A stretch of DNA of 61,776 nucleotides from Planctomycetota bacterium. GTDB taxonomy: Bacteria > Planctomycetota > Planctomycetia > Pirellulales > UBA1268. The translations under genes were made by a program, and so were the position numbers. Shown here in pieces: positions 16,070 to 24,455 of the stretch. Every line of letters begins with the position of its first letter. Position 1 is the stretch's first letter. The stretch spans positions 1-61,776 of the forward strand of contig JAPOIM010000013.1 of assembly GCA_029978905.1 (NCBI GenBank), written 5' to 3'. The notes beneath the pieces are model-generated. The model was not told the DNA's origin and made no database searches. It worked only from the letters and a program-made list of their open reading frames with translations.

Positions 16070-17167
16070 TCACGAGCCGCGCCGCGCGACGACGCAGACT
16101 TCGCGTCCTCCGCAGGAGAGCTGGCGGGCATGAGGGCGAAAGCCCCACGTTTCAAAGCGGCCCAGCCAGCCGGGAAGGTCGGCCGCCCGCTTCCACTGGG
16201 GGAGTTTGAGGGTGGCGATGATTCCCTTGAGGGTGCGGCCGCCTGCAGTGGCCACCCGCTCCAGCGCATCCATCGTGCTTGCCGGATCGATGTTCATGTC
16301 GGTGACGAGCCACTCAAAATCGCGGAGCTGTCGTAGTCGGACATCCCTCGCCCGCATCTTCCAGTGTTCGAAGCGGGGATGATCGGCCACGCGCGGATCA
16401 ATCTCCGCCGGGTCGATGCCGACCACGTGCAGGCCCAGCGAGAGCAGTCGTTGGCTCGCACCGCCAGGGGAGGCCCCCAGTTCGACCGCCCGCTGCCCGC
16501 TGCGAATCGGCACCTCAAACGCGGCTAAGGCTTCGTCGAGTTTGAGCCAAGCCCGCGACACGGCGTCTTCAGGAAGCGTGTTTGGATAGATGCCCCCAGG
16601 CCAGCGGCTTGCCGGTGTGCGGGCCACGTGCCACCCAAGCCAGGCGCGGCCTGGTGAGTCGATGACCAGGTCGAGAACCTTCTCGCCGTCATTCGCGACC
16701 CTGCCGGCCACGCTCTCGCTGCCTGTCGGTGTGTTGTCGAGGTCCAGCCGCTCGACGATGGCTTGATGCACCTCGGCAGCAGACGGCAGAGCCTCGCTCG
16801 CGTCGCTCGTCTGGGGTTCGCGACGCTGCACGGGGAGGCGTTGCCAGACATGCACGCACGTCACTGCCGCCGCAACACGGTCTACGGCGGCGGCGGCGAG
16901 TTCGGCGGGTGTGTTGCCGGTTACCTGACCGAGCGAATCGACCACGGTGCGGGCAAAGGGAAGGCCGTCGGCGGGAAAGTCGGTGCCGAACGGGAGTCGG
17001 AAGGTGACGACGCCGCGTCGCCAGGCAGCTCGTGTGGCGTCGGGCAGGAAATGCTCCTGAGAGAGGAAGACCGCGTCTTCACTGCCGGGTTGGCAGGCAA
17101 CCAGCAAGAAACGTCCGCTCGCAGGAGCCGATGCGGGCGGCGCAGGTTCGCGGGGCGGTTCAGTCAT
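16070..17167 (-). CDS. rlmM: RlmM-like 23S rRNA 2'-O-methyltransferase
   Basis: 365 residues. RlmM methylates the ribose of C2498 in 23S rRNA. The C-terminal half is an FtsJ/RrmJ-type Rossmann domain with SRAWLKLDEAL (catalytic lysine), AVELGASPGGASQRLLS (SAM motif I), VVGIDPAEIDP, a TDMN motif giving the catalytic aspartate and IIATLKLPQWKR giving the second lysine. The N-terminal half (about 20-190) resembles the THUMP-like region that precedes this domain in RlmM. It ends 3 bases from birA in a convergent arrangement. The exact target nucleotide is inferred from the domain order. Confidence 0.78.
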   Translation of the reverse strand: MTEPPREPAPPASAPASGRFLLVACQPGSEDAVFLSQEHFLPDATRAAWRRGVVTFRLPFGTDFPADGLPFARTVVDSLGQVTGNTPAELAAAAVDRVAAAVTCVHVWQRLPVQRREPQTSDASEALPSAAEVHQAIVERLDLDNTPTGSESVAGRVANDGEKVLDLVIDSPGRAWLGWHVARTPASRWPGGIYPNTLPEDAVSRAWLKLDEALAAFEVPIRSGQRAVELGASPGGASQRLLSLGLHVVGIDPAEIDPRVADHPRFEHWKMRARDVRLRQLRDFEWLVTDMNIDPASTMDALERVATAGGRTLKGIIATLKLPQWKRAADLPGWLGRFETWGFRPHARQLSCGGREVCVVARRGS

Positions 17168-17198
17168 GGTCCGGGCACTCCAGGGGCTGGACGACGAA

Positions 17199-17244
17199 GA
17201 GAAAAAATCAGGCCGGCCCGGGCGCCCAAGGGCCCGGGCCGGCC
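17199..17244 (-). terminator. Strong intrinsic terminator of the histone-like gene
   Basis: A perfect 13-bp stem, GGCCGGCCCGGGC (17211-17223) with GCCCGGGCCGGCC (17232-17244), has an 8-base loop. On the minus strand it is followed by TGATTTTTTC (17210-17201), a proper U-tract. It lies between the histone-like stop (17351) and the rlmM-like start (17167), so it insulates rlmM from the upstream gene. On the plus strand only TTTCTC follows. Confidence 0.8.
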
Positions 17245-17350
17245 TTTCTCGTCTGGACGTGGGTGGGTGCCATGCCGATGACCGCGAGGATCATGCGACC
17301 GGACCGATCGATTTCATCGAGCCAAAAGGCCGATCAAATCGGGGAAGGTC

Positions 17351-17512
17351 TTAGGCCTTCGCCTTCTTGGCGACCTTCTTGGTGGCAGCCTTCTTGGCGG
17401 CCTTCTTGGTGGCAGCCTTCTTGGCGACCTTCTTGGTGGCGGCCTTCTTAGCGACCTTCTTCTTAGCAACCTTCTTGGTCGCGGCCTTCTTGGCGGCCTT
17501 CTTCTTGGCCAT
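17351..17512 (-). CDS. Lysine/alanine-repeat histone H1-like nucleoid protein
   Basis: 53 residues from ATG 17512, preceded on the minus strand by AAGGAG. The whole protein is a degenerate 8-residue repeat of the type AKKAATKK (MAKKKAAKKA, then repeats of VAKKAATK), with only Met, Ala, Lys, Thr and Val. This composition resembles the C-terminal tail of eukaryotic histone H1 and bacterial H1-like proteins (AlgP, HctB). It should bind DNA non-specifically and compact it. The DNA itself is a 24-base tandem repeat, so copy number could vary. It has its own terminator and a leader inverted repeat, suggesting independent strong expression. Confidence 0.8.
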   Translation of the reverse strand: MAKKKAAKKAATKKVAKKKVAKKAATKKVAKKAATKKAAKKAATKKVAKKAKA

Positions 17513-17531
17513 GGAAATGGCTCCTTGCCAT

Positions 17532-17574
17532 GAGTGCCCATTCAAACAACACGCGACCAACCTCCTGGGCACTC
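17532..17574 (-). promoter_or_regulatory. Inverted repeat in the leader of the histone-like gene
   Basis: GAGTGCCCA at 17532-17540 and TGGGCACTC at 17566-17574 are perfect 9-bp inverted copies, 25 bases apart, 19 bases upstream of the start codon. In the mRNA sense the loop contains AGGAGG, a perfect anti-Shine-Dalgarno complement away from the real start. It could be an RNA hairpin controlling translation, or a protein-binding operator. Confidence 0.5.
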
Positions 17575-18107
17575 GAAAGCAGAGGTTGGGCGACGATAGC
17601 GGAAAACGGCGGCAGTGGCTCTCAGGCGATCGGGTGATGCCTCCGGCACACGGCCATCGCTCTGGGCTCACTCAGCCCGACGATGTTTCTCCAAGGATCC
17701 CGTGAAGCGTTCGGCCTGTCTGACGTGATCCCACCGTCGAGTTCTCGACGGGTCCCCCGGATCGAGCGTCCAAGTTCTGCAGGATGGACTTCTTCCCGCA
17801 GTGGCGAACAGCATCTGTGGTCACGTTTGAGGCATCCAGCACCCGCGCTTGCTGCACCCGAAGTCGTTCGGATGCGTCACTTCTCTCCTCGTCCGTAGTC
17901 AGAGATGGCGTGTCTCGTGAACCACATGACGGCGGCGAAGTGACTGCGCGCCAGCATGATTGTTTGTGTTGTCGATGATCTGCATGAAAACTGTCAAGAG
18001 AGGTTCGACGCTGGGAATCAAAAAATTGATCCGTCGAAGGTCGCGCTCCTCTATGTCGATGGACTGTCACGAGTATCATCTCCATCTCACTCACCTCCAC
18101 GTCACGC
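17575..18107. other. Long intergenic region with lower GC and a palindrome
   Basis: No convincing gene. A minus-strand open frame (17672-18127) lacks any recognisable feature and has poor codon bias. Base composition is visibly less GC-rich than the neighbours. CCGTCGAG-TT-CTCGACGG at 17734-17751 is a perfect palindrome with 8-bp arms, a possible protein-binding site. The region must contain the promoters of the histone-like gene (minus) and the aminotransferase (plus); TATCGT in minus sense near 17594 is a weak -10 candidate. A small RNA cannot be excluded. Confidence 0.5.
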
Positions 18108-19358
18108 ATGGCAGACATGAGCAACACAGCATCTTCCGCGTCGCATGGTCACTCCCGTCAGCCTCTCGCACTGGCTCAGCGGATGCAGTCGTTGCAGCCT
18201 TCCGCCACGCTCGCCATGGCGGCACGTGCTTCAGCGATGAAGGCCGAAGGCATTGACGTGATCGATCTCTCGGTCGGAGAGCCCGACTTCCCCACGCCCG
18301 CCCACATCTGTGCGGCTGCGGAGGAGGCGATCCGTGCGGGTCACACGAAGTACACGCCCGCGACAGGCATTCCAGCCCTCCGGAAAGCCGTTGCGGCCGA
18401 TGCCTCCCGGCGCACGGGTCGTGAAGTGAAGGCTGCGGAAGTGATTGTTTCCAATGGAGCAAAACACTCCCTGCACAACGTCTTCACGGCCCTGCTCAAC
18501 GAGGGGGATGAAGTGATCGTGCCCACTCCCTACTGGGTCAGTTACGCGGAGCTGGTGAAACTGGCAGGTGCGAAGCCCGTGCTCGTGGAAACCCGGCTGG
18601 AAGAGGACTTCAAGCTGCGGCCCGAGGCTTTGGCGGCTGCGGTGACGCCCGCCACGCGGATGCTTTTGCTCTGCTCGCCGAGCAATCCAACAGGGGTCGT
18701 GTATTCCGTTGACGAACTTGGGGCGCTCGCCGACGTGGTGCTGGAGAAGGACCTGGCGGTCGTCTCCGATGAAATCTACGACCAGCTCGTGTTTGATGGC
18801 CGCACCTCCGCTTCGTTCCCCACGCTGCGGCCAGGCCTCGCGGACCGTACGATCGTGGTAGCTGGGGTCAGCAAGACCTACTCCATGACCGGCTGGCGAA
18901 TTGGCTGGACCATTTCACCCGAGCCGCTGGCGAAGGCGATTGGCAACCTGCAGAGCCAGGAAACCAGCAATCCCTCGAGTGTCAGCCAGTACGCGGCGCT
19001 TGCGGCCCTGGAGGGCCCGCAGGAGTGCGTTCGTGAGATGTGCCAAGCCTTCCAGAAGCGGCGCGATCTCGTGGCGGCAGGTCTCACCGCAATGCCAGGG
19101 ATCCGGATACCTGACATCGGCGGGGCGTTTTACGCCTTCTTCGACATCGCAGCCCACCTCGGCAAGACCTACGGTGGCAAGCGGATCAGCACGAGCGTTG
19201 AGTGGTGCGAGGCGCTCCTCGAGGCTGAGCAGGTTGCCACGGTGGCCGGCAGTGCCTTTGGTGCCGAAGGGCATGTGCGGATGTCGTTTGCGGCGTCGGA
19301 AGCGACGCTCACCGACGGCCTCGCCCGCATCGGCCGCTTCCTGGCGACCGCAGAATAA
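18108..19358 (+). CDS. aspC: Aspartate aminotransferase, class I PLP (1b subgroup)
   Basis: 416 residues (ATG 18108; an ATG three codons later is also possible, and no Shine-Dalgarno decides). Transfers the amino group between aspartate and 2-oxoglutarate in the cytoplasm. Fold-type I landmarks: VIDLSVGEPDFPTP, KYTPATGIPALR, VSNGAKHSL (phosphate binding), SNPTG at 192-196, VVSDEIYDQLVF, and the PLP lysine in GVSKTYSMTGWR (Lys256) with the carboxylate-binding RMSF near the end. These features match the thermostable-type 1b aspartate or aspartate/prephenate aminotransferases; prephenate specificity is possible and cannot be settled by eye. Confidence 0.88.
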   Translation: MADMSNTASSASHGHSRQPLALAQRMQSLQPSATLAMAARASAMKAEGIDVIDLSVGEPDFPTPAHICAAAEEAIRAGHTKYTPATGIPALRKAVAADASRRTGREVKAAEVIVSNGAKHSLHNVFTALLNEGDEVIVPTPYWVSYAELVKLAGAKPVLVETRLEEDFKLRPEALAAAVTPATRMLLLCSPSNPTGVVYSVDELGALADVVLEKDLAVVSDEIYDQLVFDGRTSASFPTLRPGLADRTIVVAGVSKTYSMTGWRIGWTISPEPLAKAIGNLQSQETSNPSSVSQYAALAALEGPQECVREMCQAFQKRRDLVAAGLTAMPGIRIPDIGGAFYAFFDIAAHLGKTYGGKRISTSVEWCEALLEAEQVATVAGSAFGAEGHVRMSFAASEATLTDGLARIGRFLATAE

Positions 19359-19373
19359 GCGCGTGCCCAACTC

Positions 19374-20885
19374 CTACCGCTGCGAATCCCCAGCGATCGT
19401 GGCGTCGACTTCGGCCGACAGGGCTACCACCTCCTTGAGCATGCGGTCGGAGGCTTCCCGCTCCAGGCGGTTGGTGCCAGGCCAGGTTTCGTAGCCGCCA
19501 AGGTCGTGCTGCCGAGGGGTGGGGAGGTAGCCGAGGTAGCCGTGGGCGAGTGAGATCAAGAAGCCAGGAGCCCCGCCGCTTTGCCGACGAAAGTCGAGGC
19601 CGATCTCGCAGAAGATCTCGCACGGCATCGTGCCGATCCTCACCGGTCCGATCCCGAACACCTGCAGCGGCACCGCGACGGTTGGCGGCTGCTTGGCGAG
19701 AGCCTGTACCCTTTCGGCATAGATCTCGGAGAGCGTCTTGGCTGCGTCGGGCGTGTCGGAGCCAGGGAGCGCGGTCGCTGCCCATGCCGCTTCCTGTGGC
19801 GTGGGGTGTCGTGCCGCAATCTCCAGTTCGCGGTACGCCGCTGCCAGAGGGACGCGGCGGCTGGCAGGAAGGTCGGCAGACGCCTCGATGATGCGGGCCG
19901 CGACGTCACGGGCAACATCCCGCATCTGCTCATACGGCGCACGCGGCGCCGCAGGCTCGCGGAAGTTGATGTTGTTGATGTCGCCGCTTGTGCCATTGGC
20001 AAGCAAGGCGACAAACGGCGGATCGCTGACTTCGGGGGCCACCAGGCGAGCCAGTTCGTCACAGACGACGCCGAAGTAGTCGGCCGAGACATGTCCTCGT
20101 GGCACGCCGCCGACGTAGTGCAGGGAATAGCTGGCCAGCATCGCGATCGGCTGCCCATCTGGCTGTCTCAGCGAGAGGAACGAAATCGTTGGATCGGTGG
20201 GGCCTGCCGGGCGGTCGAGATTGGGGCTCGCCCGCGGAGGGTTCATCTTGACCAGATCGTCGGCCGAGCCGAATGGGTTTTCCGGCATCGAGCCGGGGCG
20301 CATGAACCAGCGGCGGTTGAAGACGTGCTCCGGCACGTCAACCGTGCCGACGACCAGTTCGGCTGGCCGGAGGAGGTTGGTGGCGCACCGCACACCGTCA
20401 GCGATCCGCTGCGCCACAAACCCCTGATAGGGCGTGAGCTCGGGAAGCACCGGCTGAAACCGCTCACCACCGGTGCCGCCGAGGGCGGTGGTGGCTGAAT
20501 GGGTGTGGGTCGCGGCGATCAACACCTGCTCAGGTGGGATGCCCGTTTCCGCGGTGATCCGTCGGCGGGCTTCATCACTGACGGATCGATGCAGGCCGAG
20601 CAGGTCGCAGATCACGAGAGCCAGCCTCGTCGAGCCGTCATCGAGCACAAGACAGCGGGCGTGGAGGTCGTCATGAATGTGTTCGGCGGGAAACGGATGG
20701 AAGCCACCCACGATCGGTTCACCAAGGGGTGGGGTGATGCAGGCGGTGGCGGCTCCCGCCTGAAAGCGCGGTGTGGCCGCTTCGTTGGGGGTGACTTCTG
20801 CTCCCTGCCCAATGCCCGCCTGCGAAAGCCAGCAGGCAATGAGCATGTTCGTGATTAGCGGAACGGTTGGTGTCAGGCGTGCCAT
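19374..20885 (-). CDS. Secreted neutral/alkaline ceramidase-like hydrolase
   Basis: 503 residues from ATG 20885, which opens a signal peptide (LITNMLIACWLSQAGIGQGA). The body matches the N-terminal catalytic domain of neutral ceramidases: AATACITPPLGEP, IHDDLHARCLVLDDG, VICDLLGLH, VLIAATHTHSA (zinc ligands), SLHYVGG and FVALLANGTSGDINN. The C-terminal immunoglobulin-like domain of full ceramidases (700 residues) is missing, as in many planctomycete members of the clan whose substrates are unknown; a role in hydrolysing amide-linked lipids or glycans is only inferred. It is divergent from the sulfatase across a 127-base region that should carry both promoters. Confidence 0.82.
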   Translation of the reverse strand: MARLTPTVPLITNMLIACWLSQAGIGQGAEVTPNEAATPRFQAGAATACITPPLGEPIVGGFHPFPAEHIHDDLHARCLVLDDGSTRLALVICDLLGLHRSVSDEARRRITAETGIPPEQVLIAATHTHSATTALGGTGGERFQPVLPELTPYQGFVAQRIADGVRCATNLLRPAELVVGTVDVPEHVFNRRWFMRPGSMPENPFGSADDLVKMNPPRASPNLDRPAGPTDPTISFLSLRQPDGQPIAMLASYSLHYVGGVPRGHVSADYFGVVCDELARLVAPEVSDPPFVALLANGTSGDINNINFREPAAPRAPYEQMRDVARDVAARIIEASADLPASRRVPLAAAYRELEIAARHPTPQEAAWAATALPGSDTPDAAKTLSEIYAERVQALAKQPPTVAVPLQVFGIGPVRIGTMPCEIFCEIGLDFRRQSGGAPGFLISLAHGYLGYLPTPRQHDLGGYETWPGTNRLEREASDRMLKEVVALSAEVDATIAGDSQR

Positions 20886-20948
20886 GGCCGTGGCCTTCTG
20901 TGGGTGAAGCGGGGGCTGGGCTGCTCCAGCCATGTCGGCATGCGGGCG

Positions 20949-20954
20949 TAGACT
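20949..20954 (+). promoter_or_regulatory. Possible -10 element of the sulfatase gene
   Basis: TAGACT at 20949-20954 lies in the divergent region, about 58 bases before ATG 21013. It resembles the TATACT/TAGACT hexamers seen before other genes here (10340, 30545, 45653, 61175). No good -35 is visible. Confidence 0.28.
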
Positions 20955-21012
20955 GGAGGGCCGACCGGAGCATATCGCTGGGGCGCGGTGGCGTGCAGGA
21001 AAGGAGAAGGTC

Positions 21013-22479
21013 ATGAGGCGAGGCGTGATCACTCGAGGGGTTGCGCGAACGATTGGGATCGTTGTCGTGGCGTGGCTTGTGGCTGTCTGGGGACCGCAGG
21101 GTGGCTGCGACGAGCTCGGCGGGAAGCTGCCGAACGTTGTCCTCTTCTTCGTTGACAACCTGGGGCATGGCGATCTTGGCTGCACCGGTTCGCTCCTCCA
21201 CCGCACCCCACGCATCGACCAACTTGCGCGGGAAGGACTGCGACTGACGAGTTTCTACTCAGCCAGTGGTGTCTGCACGCCCAGCCGCGCGGCTTTGCTG
21301 ACGGGGTGCTATCCGCGCCGCGTGGGGATGCACGAGAGCGACACCGGAGGCGCGGTGCTCCAGCCTGTCGCAGCCAAGGGGCTGCATCCCGATGAAGAGA
21401 CGATGGCCGAAGTGCTCAAAGCCGCGGGGTATGCCACGGGAATCTTTGGCAAGTGGCATCTTGGGGATCAGCCTGCCTTCCTCCCGACGCGACAGGGTTT
21501 TGACGCGTTTCTTGGGATTCCCTACAGCGACGACATGACACCTCGCGAGGGACGCCCCTGGCCGGAACTTCCGCTGCTACAGGGAGAGCAGGTGATCGAG
21601 GCGCCGGTGGATCGCAATCTCCTCGCGCGACGTTGCACGGAGGCTGCCGTGGACTTCATCAAGACGCATGCAGACCGGCCATTTTTCCTCTATCTACCCC
21701 ATCCCATGCCGGGCTCGACGGCGCATCCCTTTGCCAGCGAAGCCTTTCGGGGGAAGAGTGCCAACGGTCCCTATGGCGACAGTGTGGAGGAACTTGACTG
21801 GGCCACGGGTGCCGTGCTTGATGCCCTCGACCGTCACGCACTCGCCAACGACACGATCGTGATCTGGACGAGCGACAACGGGGCTCCGCGGCGGAATCCT
21901 CCGCAGGGAAGCTGTGCACCGTATCAAGGCCACGGCTACGACACCTCCGAAGGAGCGATGCGGATGCCATGCCTTGTGCGGTGGCCTGGACGGATACGCG
22001 CCGGGTCCGAGTGCGACGCTCTCACCTCCACGATGGATCTCTTGCCGACGTTGGCGGCCTTCGCGGGTGCTCCACTGCCAACGCGGGCGATCGATGGTCA
22101 CGACATCCGCCACATTCTCTGTGGTGATCCCACGGTTGTCACGAGCCGATCTCCCTGGGACCGGGTTGGTTTTGGCTACTACCGCCTTGGTCAACTGCAG
22201 GCGGTGCGGGCCGGGCCTTGGCGACTCGACCTTCCGCTGGAAGAAAAGTATGTGACTCTTGGCAAGCGATGTGAACCGGCGCCACTCGCACTCTATGACG
22301 TCGCCCACGACGTTGGGCAAGAGCATGAGCAAGCCGCTGCGCATCCCGAGATTGTGGCAAGCCTCCTGCTACTCGCCGAGGCGATTCGTGGCGAGATTGG
22401 GGATGTCGATCGCCCCGGGCGCGGCGAGCGAACGGCAGGCACGGTGCGCGATCCCACACCACTCTCGGCCCACAAATGA
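21013..22479 (+). CDS. Exported formylglycine-dependent sulfatase
   Basis: 488 residues from ATG 21013 with AAGGAG at 21001-21006. A hydrophobic signal segment (TIGIVVVAWLVAVWG) is followed by the sulfatase domain: NVVLFFVDNLGHGDLG with metal ligands, then CTPSRAALLTG, in which Cys88 is the residue oxidised to formylglycine by a maturase (CxPSR consensus). Other motifs are FGKWHLG and WTSDNGAPR for metal and sulfate binding. The second acidic residue of the usual DD pair is Asn (VDN). Planctomycetes carry many such sulfatases for algal sulfated polysaccharides. The operon to the right may consume the desulfated fucose-like sugar (inference). Confidence 0.9.
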   Translation: MRRGVITRGVARTIGIVVVAWLVAVWGPQGGCDELGGKLPNVVLFFVDNLGHGDLGCTGSLLHRTPRIDQLAREGLRLTSFYSASGVCTPSRAALLTGCYPRRVGMHESDTGGAVLQPVAAKGLHPDEETMAEVLKAAGYATGIFGKWHLGDQPAFLPTRQGFDAFLGIPYSDDMTPREGRPWPELPLLQGEQVIEAPVDRNLLARRCTEAAVDFIKTHADRPFFLYLPHPMPGSTAHPFASEAFRGKSANGPYGDSVEELDWATGAVLDALDRHALANDTIVIWTSDNGAPRRNPPQGSCAPYQGHGYDTSEGAMRMPCLVRWPGRIRAGSECDALTSTMDLLPTLAAFAGAPLPTRAIDGHDIRHILCGDPTVVTSRSPWDRVGFGYYRLGQLQAVRAGPWRLDLPLEEKYVTLGKRCEPAPLALYDVAHDVGQEHEQAAAHPEIVASLLLLAEAIRGEIGDVDRPGRGERTAGTVRDPTPLSAHK

Positions 22480-22501
22480 CGACGTCTGCAGCACGCGGAT
22501 G

Positions 22502-23539
22502 CTAAGCCGACGCGGGCATCTCGACCACGGCCTTGAGCACGCCGGACCCCGGCTCGAGGAGCTTGGGGAAGACGTCGGCGATCTCGGAAAACGGCACGCG
22601 GTGGGTGATCCAGGGACGGGTGTCGATCTGCTCAGCTTCGATCAAGCCGATGATCCGGGTGAAGTCGCCGGGCAGCGCGTTGCGGCTCGCAAGGATGGAA
22701 AGTTCGCGGCGGTGCATCACGGCCGCATGCGAAAAGCTCAGGTTTTGCTGGGTGATGCCGACATAGACCAGCCGACCTCCAAAACTGCAGAGGTTGAGGG
22801 CGCTACTCATGCTGTGATGGCTGCCGGTGGCATCCACCACGACCTCGGCCAAGCGGCCGTCGGTTAGGGCGTGCAGGGCCTGCTCGTCGTCAGGGGTGCC
22901 GGTGGCCAGCAGGGTTTCGCCGATGCCAAGCTTTTCGCGAGCAAATGCCAGGCGAGACTCTGCCATGTCCATGAGGATCACACGGCTTCCGGCGAGCCGG
23001 GCGAACTCCACGGCCGAGAGGCCGATGGGACCGCCGCCGATCACAAGCACCGTTTCTGCTGCGGTCGGTTGACCGCGGTTGATCGCATGGCAACCGATCG
23101 CCAAGGTTTCGACGAGGGCATTCTCGGCCGGTTTGAGGCCTGGTGACCGGTGAAGCTTGCGGGCAGGCAGGGTGTAGAGGGGCTGCAGGCCGCCGTCACA
23201 GTGCACGCCGAGGGTCTGGTTGTGTTCGCAGCAGTTGGTCAGCCCGCGCCGACAGGAATGGCAGGCCTGACAGTTGAGATACGGTTCCACGCAGCAGCGG
23301 TCACCCACCGCCACGTTGGTCACTCCCTCACCCACCGCGACCACCTCCACGCTCAACTCGTGCCCGGGGATGCGCGGGTAGCTGAAGTAGGGCATTGTGC
23401 CGCGATAGCCACCGTAGTCGGTGCCACAGATGCCCACGGCTTCCACGCGAACCACGGCATCGCCGGCGGCTGGCGACCCTGGCTCGGGAACCTCCCGGTA
23501 GCCAAACGAACCTGGCTTCTCAAGCACGAGTGCCTGCAT
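22502..23539 (-). CDS. Zinc-dependent alcohol (polyol/sugar-acid) dehydrogenase, MDR superfamily
   Basis: 345 residues. Catalytic zinc ligands are visible as Cys38 (GICGTD) and His60-Glu61 (PGHE). The structural zinc lobe is C90-x2-C93-x2-C96 with Cys103/104. The NAD-binding motif VLVIGGGPIGLSA follows. This is the sorbitol/threonine/galactitol dehydrogenase-like group; the exact substrate is not readable. As last gene of a minus-strand operon with a lactonase, an aldo/keto reductase and FucU, it probably oxidises or reduces a sugar-acid intermediate (for example a 2-keto-3-deoxy acid), which is inference. It ends 22 bases from the sulfatase in convergent orientation. Confidence 0.86.
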   Translation of the reverse strand: MQALVLEKPGSFGYREVPEPGSPAAGDAVVRVEAVGICGTDYGGYRGTMPYFSYPRIPGHELSVEVVAVGEGVTNVAVGDRCCVEPYLNCQACHSCRRGLTNCCEHNQTLGVHCDGGLQPLYTLPARKLHRSPGLKPAENALVETLAIGCHAINRGQPTAAETVLVIGGGPIGLSAVEFARLAGSRVILMDMAESRLAFAREKLGIGETLLATGTPDDEQALHALTDGRLAEVVVDATGSHHSMSSALNLCSFGGRLVYVGITQQNLSFSHAAVMHRRELSILASRNALPGDFTRIIGLIEAEQIDTRPWITHRVPFSEIADVFPKLLEPGSGVLKAVVEMPASA

Positions 23540-23595
23540 GTCTGAATCCTTTGAGGGGTGGGTGGAGGAAGCGCGGGATTTGGGACGGCGACACC

Positions 23596-24453
23596 CTAGC
23601 GGTCGAGGCCGTAGAACCGCGTGGCGGTGGTACCGAGAATCTGCTCGCGCGCAGCGTCGCTCAGCGCCCCGAGAAAGTCAGCGACGATCCCAAACACCTC
23701 CGGATACTCCGCGGCGAGCAGGCACACGGGCCAGTCGCTGCCATACATCAACCGGTCGGGGCCGAAGGCGTCGAGCGCCACCTCCAGATAGGGCGTGAAG
23801 TCTTCTCGCTTCCAGCCCTGCCAGGCCGCCTCGGTGACCATGCCGGAGAGTTTGCAGGTGACGTTTGGATGCCGAGCCAACGCCTGCAAATCCGCTTTCC
23901 AGGGATCGAGCGCAGCGGTCTTGATCGAAGGCTTGGAGAGATGGTCGAGCACGAAGGGCTGCTCGGGAAGCATGCCGACAAGCTCAATCGCCGCTGGCAA
24001 CTGCTGCGGGAACAACAGGAGGTCGTAGGTCAGCCCGCGGGGCTGGAGGTGGCGGAGCCCTCGCACGAAGGCATCACCGAGCAGGAACCGCACATCGGGC
24101 TCATCCTGAACGACATGCCGCACACCGACAAACCGGGGATGGTCGGCGAACGCATCGAGCTGCGATGCCACCTCCTCGCTGCGGAGGTCGACCCAACCCA
24201 CGACACCCAGAATCGTGGGATGCACGTCGGCGAGTTCGAGGAGCCAGCGAGTCTCTTCAACCGTTTGCCGTGCCTGCACGGCCACGCTGCCCGCGATGCC
24301 TTCGGTGGCCAGCAGGGGTTTGAGATCGACGGGGAGGTAGTCCCGGGCGAGCCGCTCCATGCCTGTGCCGATCCATGGGTAGTCCTCGGCGGTGTACTTC
24401 CAAAAGTGCTGATGGGCGTCGACCCGCATGGCGTGTTCCTCGTGGGTGGTCAC
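23596..24453 (-). CDS. Amidohydrolase-2 family lactonase (L-fuconolactonase-like)
   Basis: 285 residues. The start opens with the TIM-barrel metal motif RVDAHQHFW; later motifs are VQARQTVEETRWLLELA, GVVGWVDLRS, GVRHVVQDEPD, VLDHLSKP, VTCKLSGMVTEA and YGSDWPVCLL, a set typical of L-fucono-1,5-lactonases and L-rhamnono-lactonases. It would open the lactone made by the adjacent aldose dehydrogenase to give the aldonate (fuconate or similar). The upstream aldo/keto reductase gene ends 2 bases before this start, so the two are translationally linked. ATG codons at 24453 and eight codons later (MRVDAHQ) are both usable starts. Confidence 0.85.
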   Translation of the reverse strand: MTTHEEHAMRVDAHQHFWKYTAEDYPWIGTGMERLARDYLPVDLKPLLATEGIAGSVAVQARQTVEETRWLLELADVHPTILGVVGWVDLRSEEVASQLDAFADHPRFVGVRHVVQDEPDVRFLLGDAFVRGLRHLQPRGLTYDLLLFPQQLPAAIELVGMLPEQPFVLDHLSKPSIKTAALDPWKADLQALARHPNVTCKLSGMVTEAAWQGWKREDFTPYLEVALDAFGPDRLMYGSDWPVCLLAAEYPEVFGIVADFLGALSDAAREQILGTTATRFYGLDR

Positions 24454-24455
24454 GG

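Noticed and set aside
17351-17512. CRISPR-like direct repeats
   Set aside because: The 24-base periodic repeats encode the AKKAATKK protein and have no spacers.
17672-18127. 151-codon minus-strand frame in the long intergenic region
   Set aside because: Poor codon bias, no motif, no Shine-Dalgarno, and it would overlap the aminotransferase start.
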